The notes beneath the pieces are model-generated. The model saw only the letters and a list, made by a program, of their open reading frames with translations, was not told where the DNA came from and did no database searches. This document shows positions 1 to 4,886 of a stretch of DNA of 6,019 nucleotides, one piece after another; the first letter of the stretch is position 1; every line of letters begins with the position of its first letter. This DNA is from Bdellovibrio sp. (GTDB lineage Bacteria; Bdellovibrionota; Bdellovibrionia; Bdellovibrionales; Bdellovibrionaceae). The position numbers and the translations under genes were made by a program. The stretch covers positions 1-6,019 of the forward strand of contig PSRN01000227.1 of NCBI GenBank assembly GCA_003176075.1. The letters are read 5' to 3'.

Positions 1-61
1 CTCTTCTGGCTTTGCTTCACCAGACTTGGTGGCGCCGGCGGCTTCGGTCACTTTGCAGTCT

Positions 62-121
62 GGTACTTCGCCGGTTGGTACTTCGCCAGTCGGTGCTTCG
101 CCAGTCGGTGCTTCGCCGGAT
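62..121 (-). repeat. 15-nt tandem repeat, four copies, coding
   Basis: Four copies of a 15-nt unit lie in a row (62-76, 77-91, 92-106, 107-121), of the form GGT(A/G)CTTCGCC followed by four variable bases. On the minus strand, in the open frame of the HNH-family gene, they encode Gly-Glu-Ala/Val-Pro plus one variable residue. The repeats lie in the Pro/Lys-rich linker between the helical region and the expected C-terminal HNH core. The unit is a multiple of three, so copy-number changes would keep the frame. Confidence 0.85.
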
Positions 122-550
122 GGGGCGTCGTGATCCTGAGCTTTGCTGGTTCTCGCTTTCCGGGTTTGCGTCTGTTGGTTTGGCGCCTTGTGGCCTGGCA
201 TCTGGGGGCCGCGAGCCCTGCGAGTCGGTGACTGGGCTGGATCGAGTTTTTTGAGCGCAATATCGCAAAGCTGATCAACCAGGGCTCCAATAGAGGGGTC
301 AGGCTGACGGTGCGCCAAAAGACCTTTAATTTTTTCAATTTTCCCTACGAGTTCTTTACCGGCGGTAAAGCGGAATTCGACTTTTTCCTCGCTGACAGCC
401 TTGACCCGGTCGCCTCTTAAGGCCGCCGGATCAGAGCTTTCTTTGAGCACAATCTTTTCAGCTTCGCGTTTGGATTTATTCTCAAGCTTTGCAAGAAGCT
501 CCATTTTTTGATCCCTGGCCAGGGGCGCTTCACCTTTGCTCTCCTGGCGA

Positions 551-589
551 AACAACCCTTTCGTGGGCGGCGAAGCCGCCACGGGTGTT
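551..589. repeat. GC-rich imperfect palindrome inside the HNH-family gene
   Basis: On the plus strand CGTGG(G)CGGC at 562-571 pairs with GCCGCCACG at 575-583 around a GAA loop, giving a 9-bp stem with one bulged G. The outer arms also match: AACAACCC at 551-558 against GGGTGTT at 583-589, with one extra base and a CTTT bulge. The palindrome coincides with the point where the host gene changes frame and gains a stop, so it is probably an inserted element. Net gain over an intact gene is estimated at about 31 nt if two codons were originally there. Read on the plus strand the GC stem is followed by GGTGTTTT and could also act as a weak terminator, but no plus-strand gene runs into it. Confidence 0.6.
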
Positions 590-1026
590 TTAGGCCATGG
601 ATAAATTGGCTAAAGTGAGAGAGCCCAACTCAATCTTCTCTTCAATTTCCGGCAGTTCCTTCAGAAGCTTCATCGCTGAGATGCGCCGGGCGGCCTGATC
701 TTCCGAGTATTGCAGGTGCTTCACAGCGTAGTCAAAAAGTGATTTGTAGCCGAGACTTGAAAAGAGCCTGCGGTTTTCAATTTCCTTTAAGTGATGGAGA
801 ATTTCTGTGAGAAGTTCCCGCTCCTGTTTGACGAGAGTTTGCGTGTTTTCAAGAAGAGCTGAATCGGAAAGACTGCCGAGGCGGGCAAGGGTGCAACTTG
901 TAGTTTGATAGTTCATTTTGGAAAATCCTTTCTTCGAAGAGAGCGATCAAGATGAAGGTACCACGGTCTTAAAAACTTCGATTTTGCGGGTTTTTTGAGT
1001 TTGCCAATGCAGTCTTACGACCCTGT

Positions 1027-1091
1027 GCGGAGGTGGTCTTAACGTCGAAAAACGCCAGCAGTGCCGAGTTCTTGCTGCAGACCACATCCGC
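1027..1091. repeat. 13-nt inverted repeat with nested stem
   Basis: GCGGAGGTGGTCT at 1027-1039 is matched by AGACCACATCCGC at 1079-1091, whose reverse complement is GCGGATGTGGTCT: 12 of 13 positions pair. Inside the 39-nt loop a second short stem is possible, CAGCA (1056-1060) with TGCTG (1073-1077). No T-run follows, so it is not a classic terminator on either strand. Confidence 0.6.
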
Positions 1092-1287
1092 TTGGCTCAA
1101 AGAACGTAACGTGAAACCAAGGGCAAGTTTGCACGGCCGAAACTCTGTCAATGGAAAAAATATGAACGGACATATCAACGACCAACGGAATGTTGGAGAG
1201 GCCTTCCTGGATTTCCAAATTATGGTGAGCCCAAATGACGCAAACAAGTGCGGGGCGCACATTGCGTTTTATCTTAGCACTGCTCCG

Positions 1288-1316
1288 TTAAGTCGTTTAA
1301 GTTGTTGAGATATAGA
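1288..1316 (+). promoter_or_regulatory. Possible sigma70-type promoter for the DUF475 gene
   Basis: TTAAGT (1288-1293), a 17-nt spacer and TATAGA (1311-1316) form a weak -35/-10 pair. Transcription would begin near 1322, about 20 nt before ATG 1344 and downstream of the alternative TTG at 1302. The -35 box is poor, so this is tentative. Confidence 0.25.
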
Positions 1317-1343
1317 TGGACAGGCCGTGAGCCGAATGAAAAA

Positions 1344-2375
1344 ATGCCGTGGATGGCGGCGAAAAAAGGTCTTACTTACTTTTACGATTCAATCGTACTC
1401 ACTCTGGTCGTCGTTCTGGCCGCCGGCGTACTCGGCTATTATGAGCACGGTCATTTCACTGGCGCGTTTGATTGGATTTTCCTCGTTTTGGTTCTCGCCT
1501 TGCTGGAAATTTCCATTTCCTTTGAAAACGCGGTGGTGAACGCCACGGTTTTAAAAAAAATGAATGCCCTTTGGCGGTGCCGGTTCGTGACCTGGGGAAT
1601 GTGGGTTGCCGTCTTTGGTATGCGTTTCGTGATTCCTCTCCTGATCGTTTGTAGCGCGGCAAGGATCGGCCCGGTGAAAGCTCTCCAGTTGGCCCTTTTT
1701 AAGTCGGGCGAGTACGCCCGGCTATTGCAGGCCTCGCACCATCAGATCTTGGCTTTTGGTGGAAGCTTCCTGTTGATGGCGTCTCTTCGCTATTTTTTTG
1801 ACGTCAACAAGGAAGTCCACTGGATCAAAATCATCGAAGGTCCCCTGGCCAAATTGGGAAAATTGGAATCCATTGAAATCGGTGTGGTGCTTTTATTTCT
1901 TTATTTGCTTTCCAATGGCGTCCCTCCAAACGAATCAGCTGCTCTTTTGCGGTCAGGTTTGGCGGGAATTCTGGTTTTTATTGTCACGGAAAGTTTGGGA
2001 AGCCTGCTTCAGGGTTCGGGGGGGCAGTCGGGGCGGACGAGCCTGGGTCTTTTTCTTTATTTGGAGATCTTGGATGCTTCCTTTAGTTTTGACGGGGTCG
2101 TTGGCGCGTTTGCCATTTCAAGCCAGCTGCCGCTGATTGCCCTTGGACTGGGGATTGGCGCCATGTTTGTGAGAAGTTTGACTCTTTTGATGGTGGATCG
2201 GGGAACTCTTGAGACTTTTGTCTTTCTCGAGCACGGCGGTTTTTGGGCTGTGGCCGCCTTGGCGGCACTCATGTTTTTGCAAATTATGGTGCCGGTGCCT
2301 GAGGTGGTCACGAGTCTGGTGGGAGTGACTATTATCGGCCTTTCCCTGTGGTCCAGCCTGCGCAATTCAATTTGA
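1344..2375 (+). CDS. DUF475 / TerC-like integral membrane protein
   Basis: This is a 343-residue polytopic inner-membrane protein (from ATG 1344) of the DUF475 family, within the TerC/LysE-like superfamily. TerC relatives are linked to tellurite resistance and to metal-ion (manganese, calcium) export; the function of DUF475 members themselves is not settled. Two related acidic motifs sit in membrane helices: EISISFENAVVNATVL (55-70) and EILDASFSFDGVVGAFAI (241-258), the internal repeat typical of the superfamily, with acidic residues suited to metal binding. Other family landmarks are FGMRFVIPLL (91-100), the HWIKIIEGPLAKLGKLE stretch (159-175), GLGIGAMFVRSLTL (268-281), TFVFLEHGGFWAV (291-303) and VPEVVTSLVGV (318-328). 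The first motif has Glu61 where I recall Asp as usual. An upstream TTG (1302) would add 14 polar residues; I prefer ATG 1344 (ATG 1353 is also possible) because the family begins just before the first membrane helix. No strong ribosome site precedes any of them. The last 9 bases overlap the convergent small membrane-protein gene. Confidence 0.9.
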   Translation: MPWMAAKKGLTYFYDSIVLTLVVVLAAGVLGYYEHGHFTGAFDWIFLVLVLALLEISISFENAVVNATVLKKMNALWRCRFVTWGMWVAVFGMRFVIPLLIVCSAARIGPVKALQLALFKSGEYARLLQASHHQILAFGGSFLLMASLRYFFDVNKEVHWIKIIEGPLAKLGKLESIEIGVVLLFLYLLSNGVPPNESAALLRSGLAGILVFIVTESLGSLLQGSGGQSGRTSLGLFLYLEILDASFSFDGVVGAFAISSQLPLIALGLGIGAMFVRSLTLLMVDRGTLETFVFLEHGGFWAVAALAALMFLQIMVPVPEVVTSLVGVTIIGLSLWSSLRNSI

Positions 2376-2579
2376 AGGGGTTTTCGAACCAGTCTTTCCG
2401 GCCGGAGCGGATTCGTTGGGGTTTGGTTGCTTGGCGGGATCATCTCCGCGATGACTTTCTTCGATATTGCGGGCAACTTTTCCAGTAATACCCACGAGTT
2501 CGGGAAAAAAGAGAGCCACGGCAAAAAAGCCTAAAGTCACAAAGATAAACAGTCCACCCATGATCCACAATACTTCCAT
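2367..2579 (-). CDS. Small single-pass membrane protein, function unknown
   Basis: This is a 70-residue protein starting MEVLWIMGGLFIFVTLGF. A hydrophobic segment at about residues 3-25 is followed by FPELVGITGKVA and a hydrophilic, Pro/Asn/Lys-rich tail (from about residue 40), so it is probably a single-pass inner-membrane protein. I do not assign a function. I believe it is real because a good ribosome site, GAGG (2586-2589 on the opposite strand), sits 6 nt before ATG 2577-2579, and because the start with a membrane helix and a polar tail is a typical small-protein design. An ATG one codon upstream (2580-2582) is closer to the ribosome site and less likely; a further upstream start (2616-2618) would run into the rlmE control region. 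Its 3' end overlaps the DUF475 gene by 9 bases on the opposite strand, so the two convergent transcripts are necessarily complementary there. It is divergent from rlmE, 62 bp start to start. Confidence 0.7.
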   Translation of the reverse strand: MEVLWIMGGLFIFVTLGFFAVALFFPELVGITGKVARNIEESHRGDDPAKQPNPNESAPAGKTGSKTPSN

Positions 2580-2581
2580 CA

Positions 2582-2610
2582 TTGACCTCGTTCTTTGTTT
2601 TACGTATGTC
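2582..2610 (+). promoter_or_regulatory. Possible promoter for rlmE and the downstream genes
   Basis: TTGACC (2582-2587), a 17-nt spacer and TATGTC (2605-2610) form a candidate with a good -35 (5 of 6) and a poor -10 (3 of 6). The -35 box lies over the ribosome site and start region of the divergent small gene, so the two transcription units would share control DNA. Confidence 0.3.
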
Positions 2611-2625
2611 AGCAGCAAAGATCAA
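2597..2625 (-). promoter_or_regulatory. Possible promoter for the small membrane-protein gene
   Basis: On the minus strand TTGATC (2620-2625) and TAAAAC (2597-2602) are separated by 17 nt, matching the sigma70 consensus at 4 of 6 positions in each box. It would start transcription near 2590, just ahead of the GAGG ribosome site. It interleaves with the candidate rlmE promoter on the other strand. Confidence 0.3.
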
Positions 2626-2641
2626 CCGCAGGGAATCAATG

Positions 2642-3259
2642 ATGAGTTATAACCCCCGAGATCATTATTTCAAAAAAGCCAAAAAAGAAAATTTTGTCGC
2701 CCGTTCGGTTTACAAGCTCGATGAGATTCAAAAAAAGTACCGTTTGCTAAAACCAGGCGACTGTATCTTGGATTTAGGGGCTTCACCGGGTTCCTGGTCC
2801 CAGCTGGCGTCCCGCACGGTGAAACCGCAAGAAGGGGTGAAACCGCAAGAAGGTGCGCCGGGACAGGTGGTGGCGGTGGACCTCAAGCCCCTGACCTTAT
2901 CGATTCCCAACGTGCAGTTCTTACTGGGTGATGCGCGGCAAGTGGATTGGAAGGAGGTTCTTTCCAATCTGGGACGAAGCCACTTTGACGTGGTTCTTTC
3001 AGACATGGCGCCGTCGACGACCGGAATTAAATTCACCGACCAGGCCCGTTCCCTTGAGCTCTGTGAGCTGGCACTGGCTTTGGCGGAAGAATTCTTGCGG
3101 CCGGGGGGAAATTTCGTGTGCAAACTATTTCATGGCGGGGAGTTTCGTGAGTTCAAGCTTCAAATGGAGAAGCGTTTTCAGCAGTGCGAGGCGCTGAAAC
3201 CCCAGAGCACGCGCTCTCAAAGCAAGGAGATCTTTTTGATCGGTTTGCGTAAAACGTGA
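2642..3259 (+). CDS. rlmE: 23S rRNA 2'-O-ribose methyltransferase RlmE (FtsJ/RrmJ)
   Basis: RlmE transfers a methyl group from S-adenosylmethionine to the 2'-OH of the conserved uridine of the 23S rRNA A-loop (U2552 in E. coli) on the 50S particle. The 205-residue protein shows the full family pattern: the N-terminal RDHYFKKAKKENFVARSVYKL, SAM-binding motif LDLGASPGSWSQ (43-54), acidic strand end VVAVDL (76-81), catalytic SDMAP (120-124), CKLF (160-163) and SKEIF (194-198). The K-D-K-E catalytic set is visible as Lys25, Asp121, Lys161 and Glu196. Start 2642 is chosen because AGGGA (2630-2634) lies 7 nt upstream and the family begins here; ATG 2639 is nearly as good. The longer frame from 2582 adds 20 residues not found in the family. 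Oddity: residues 60-71 carry a duplicated VKPQEG, from an 18-bp tandem repeat, in the loop after the SAM motif. It overlaps the next gene by 4 nt. Confidence 0.96.
   Translation: MSYNPRDHYFKKAKKENFVARSVYKLDEIQKKYRLLKPGDCILDLGASPGSWSQLASRTVKPQEGVKPQEGAPGQVVAVDLKPLTLSIPNVQFLLGDARQVDWKEVLSNLGRSHFDVVLSDMAPSTTGIKFTDQARSLELCELALALAEEFLRPGGNFVCKLFHGGEFREFKLQMEKRFQQCEALKPQSTRSQSKEIFLIGLRKT
2819..2854 (+). repeat. 18-bp in-frame tandem duplication within rlmE
   Basis: GTGAAACCGCAAGAAGG plus one variable base (G then T) occurs twice back to back, 2819-2836 and 2837-2854: 17 of 18 bases are identical. It encodes VKPQEG twice. The near-identity at DNA level, including every codon but one third position, points to a recent slippage or unequal-crossover event. 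Confidence 0.95.
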
Positions 3260-3927
3260 AAATTCAGATTTTGCATCAGAGCGATGATTTGGTGCTGGTT
3301 GACAAACCAGCGGAAGCGCTTTCCGTCCCTTCCCGTTTCCGCGAAGACCAGCGGCCAGTTGTGGGGTCCATCCTTGAAAAGCAACTGGGAGTTCGCGTTT
3401 TTCCAGTCCACCGGCTGGACTTTGAAGTCTCCGGGCTGATGCTTTTCGCCCTCACCCCTGTGGCGCATCGGCAAGCCAACCTCCTGTTTGAACGCCAACA
3501 GGTGCAAAAAACCTACATGGCGATCACCGAACAAGCAGGCAGGGCACCTCCGCAGACGCCACGGGCAACGGGGCCTCAACTCTGGCAAAGAAAGATTCTT
3601 CGTGGCAAGAAGCGATCCTATGAGACTCCTCACGGGCAGTTGGCGGTGACCCTGGCGGAGGTCGTGGGGAAGACTCCGCAAGATTATCTTGTGTGGAAAC
3701 TCAGCCCTCGTACCGGCAAGGCCCATCAGCTTCGTCTTGAACTGTCGCTGCAAGGCTTTCCCATTGTCGGGGATGCTCTTTACGGGGCGAAGGCGACTTG
3801 GCCAAAGCCAGGCATAGCCCTGCGGGCCGTGAGCCTGCAATTTCCGCCGGACTTTGCGGCGCGGTTCAAGATTCCGATGGAGCCACAGTTGGAGCCTTGC
3901 CTGCCTGATGATTTGGTTTTTCCATAG
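3256..3927 (+). CDS. RluA-family RNA pseudouridine synthase
   Basis: This converts specific uridines of rRNA or tRNA to pseudouridine. The 223-residue protein has the catalytic domain only, with no S4 RNA-binding domain, similar in length to E. coli RluA. Visible motifs: LVLVDKPAEALSVPS (12-26, the 'DKPaG' motif I), HRLD with the catalytic aspartate Asp55 (motif II), KTYMAI (motif IIa), TGKAHQLRLEL (153-163) and IVGDALYGAK (motif III). Motif II reads HRLDFEVSG rather than the common HRLDRxTSG, so the residue after the catalytic Asp is Phe; this is a subfamily trait, not loss of function. The substrate cannot be told from sequence. The GTG start shares GTGA with the rlmE stop, and no ribosome site lies at proper distance (AAGGAG at 3225-3230 is too far), so translation is probably coupled to rlmE. 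The linker AGRAPPQTPRATGPQL (about 95-110) looks slightly long and contains a 15-nt word that recurs in cysN. Confidence 0.93.
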   Translation: MKIQILHQSDDLVLVDKPAEALSVPSRFREDQRPVVGSILEKQLGVRVFPVHRLDFEVSGLMLFALTPVAHRQANLLFERQQVQKTYMAITEQAGRAPPQTPRATGPQLWQRKILRGKKRSYETPHGQLAVTLAEVVGKTPQDYLVWKLSPRTGKAHQLRLELSLQGFPIVGDALYGAKATWPKPGIALRAVSLQFPPDFAARFKIPMEPQLEPCLPDDLVFP

Positions 3928-3980
3928 AGCGGAGCACCAGATGTTCCAAAGAGCCGATCGCATCTGCCATGATGAATTGA

Positions 3981-4886
3981 ATGTCCGACCGTGAAATCCG
4001 ACACTTGAGTGAACTCGAATCCGAATCCATCTATATTCTGCGCGACACCGTCGCCCAGTTTCGTAACCCCGTCATGTTGTACTCCGTTGGCAAAGACTCC
4101 ACCTGTTTGCTTCACCTGGCCCGCAAAGCTTTTTTTCCGGCGCCGATACCCTTTCCGCTTCTTCACATCGATACCGGTTACAAATTCAAGGAAATGTACG
4201 AGTTCCGTGACCGCATGGCAAAAAAGTTCGGAGTTGAATTGCACGTTTATGGCAACACTGAAGCCCAAAGGAATAACACCAACCCCTATGACTTGGGGAC
4301 CCAGCGGTGTTGCGCGCTCCTCAAGACTCAAGGCTTGTTGGGGGCATTGGAACATTTTGGCTTTGATGCCGCCATTGGCGGGGCTCGCCGTGATGAGGAA
4401 AGGTCTCGCGCCAAAGAGAGAATATTTTCAATTCGTGATAAGTTCGGCCAGTGGAAACCCAGCCATCAACGACCCGAGCCGTGGGGTCTCTTGAACGGGC
4501 TGTTGCCGCCGGCGGAGACCATGCGCGTGTTTCCTCTCTCCAATTGGACTGAACTGGATGTGTGGAATTATATTCAGATGGAGCGCATCGAAGTCGTTCC
4601 GCTTTATTTTTCCCGGTCGCGACCGATGGTTCAAGTGGGCCAAATGTGGATCCCCGCCGAGGGAGGGCCGCCAGGTCTTTCGCCTGATCGAATCGTCATG
4701 CGCGAGGTTCGTTATCGATCGCTGGGATGCACGCCTTGCACGGCCGCCATTGAAAGTCGCGCTTCGACGGTGGCCGAGATCATTGCCGAACTGAAAGTGG
4801 CGACAAATTCGGAGCGTGGGCAAAGAGTGATTGATTTTGATTCAGAGGCCTCGATGGAAAGCCGAAAACGGGAGGGTTATTTTTGA
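3981..4886 (+). CDS. cysD: Sulfate adenylyltransferase subunit 2 (CysD)
   Basis: CysD is the catalytic subunit of the heteromeric ATP sulfurylase, which makes adenosine 5'-phosphosulfate and pyrophosphate from ATP and sulfate, the first step of sulfate assimilation; the CysN GTPase drives it. The 301-residue protein is of full family length (302 in E. coli). Motifs: PP-loop SVGKDS (35-40), FPLLHIDTGYKFKEM (58-72), GGARRDEERSRAKER (133-147), FPLSNWTELDVWNYI (184-198), RYRSLGC (244-250), and the characteristic C-terminal KREGYF. It belongs to the adenine nucleotide alpha-hydrolase superfamily, like PAPS reductase, but the ending and the cysN neighbour settle the identity. The ATG at 3981 is preceded by an in-frame mini-ORF ATGATGAATTGA (3969-3980) and no clear Shine-Dalgarno site. 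It lies 53 nt after the pseudouridine synthase gene, overlaps cysN by 4 nt, and is probably in the same transcript as both. Confidence 0.97.
   Translation: MSDREIRHLSELESESIYILRDTVAQFRNPVMLYSVGKDSTCLLHLARKAFFPAPIPFPLLHIDTGYKFKEMYEFRDRMAKKFGVELHVYGNTEAQRNNTNPYDLGTQRCCALLKTQGLLGALEHFGFDAAIGGARRDEERSRAKERIFSIRDKFGQWKPSHQRPEPWGLLNGLLPPAETMRVFPLSNWTELDVWNYIQMERIEVVPLYFSRSRPMVQVGQMWIPAEGGPPGLSPDRIVMREVRYRSLGCTPCTAAIESRASTVAEIIAELKVATNSERGQRVIDFDSEASMESRKREGYF
4871..4886 (+). promoter_or_regulatory. Ribosome binding site and TTGA stop-start overlap fixing the cysN start
   Basis: GGAGGG (4871-4876) lies 7 nt (from GGAGG) before TTG 4883-4885. The TTG shares bases with the cysD stop TGA (4884-4886). 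No ATG in the cysN frame exists ahead of the P-loop, so this TTG is the start. Confidence 0.85.

Larger units (their letters stand above)
1..916 (-). pseudogene. HNH endonuclease family protein, disrupted and 3'-truncated by window edge
   Basis: The gene starts at ATG 914-916, preceded on its strand by AAAGGA (926-931). The first 108 residues (to the TAA at 590-592) are a helical, coiled-coil-like region with the pattern LVKQERELLTEILHHL, LGYKSLFDYAV, RRISAMKLLKELPEIEEKI and SLTLANLSMA. I recognise this as the N-terminal region of multicopy HNH endonuclease-family proteins common in Bdellovibrio-like bacteria. From 555 down to 1 a different frame is open for 185 codons. It begins LFRQESKGEAPLARDQKMEL, contains LLAKLENKSKREAEKIV and LLAHRQPDPSIGALVDQL, and ends in a Pro/Lys-rich linker with GEAPT-type repeats. 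This matches the middle of the same family, so the two parts were one gene. The zinc-like HNH core normally found at the C-terminus would lie left of position 1 and is not seen. The frames are separated by a 37-nt stretch (556-592) dominated by a palindrome. Both halves being clean suggests recent disruption. Alternatively the 108-residue product is still made on its own. Confidence 0.75.
917..1343. other. Gene-poor stretch between two divergent genes
   Basis: I see no gene here that I can support. Three short open frames exist (1033-1308 plus, 969-1262 minus, 1039-1260 minus), but they overlap each other and none resembles a family I know. The plus frame starts with GTG immediately behind CGGAGG, too close for a working ribosome site. 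What the stretch does hold: the ribosome site of the leftward HNH-family gene (926-931), a 13-nt inverted repeat (1027-1039 and 1079-1091), a small hairpin CCAAC-GGAAT-GTTGG (1182-1196), and a possible promoter for the DUF475 gene (1288-1316). It could be a decayed gene, a regulatory region or hold a small RNA. Confidence 0.5.

Noticed and set aside
62..121. The 15-nt repeats as a CRISPR array
   Set aside because: Units are directly adjacent with no spacers and encode a regular peptide repeat in the gene's frame.
960..1000. AT-rich partly self-complementary sequence before the HNH-family gene as a terminator
   Set aside because: There is no GC-rich stem, and no gene on either strand ends there.
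969..1308. Open frames on both strands in the gene-poor stretch (97, 91 and 73 codons)
   Set aside because: They overlap one another, resemble no family I know, and lack a well-placed ribosome site. Open frames of this size arise by chance.
1302..1343. TTG at 1302 as the start of the DUF475 gene
   Set aside because: It would add a 14-residue polar extension that is not typical of the family, and no ribosome site precedes it. ATG 1344 fits better, though without strong proof.
917..1343. yybP-ykoY (manganese) riboswitch, which often precedes TerC-type genes
   Set aside because: I looked for the conserved GGGGAGUA-type core and paired arms upstream of the DUF475 gene and did not see them.
2395..2410. 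CCGGCCGG palindrome near the end of the DUF475 gene as a terminator
   Set aside because: It lies inside the small membrane-protein gene and is not followed by a T-run.
2057..2524. 155-codon minus-strand open frame opposite the DUF475 gene
   Set aside because: It is a shadow of two well-supported genes in other frames, with a biased basic composition and no family resemblance.
2582..2641. Longer rlmE frame from ATG 2582
   Set aside because: The additional 20 residues are not part of the family, and AGGGA is spaced for the ATGs at 2639/2642.
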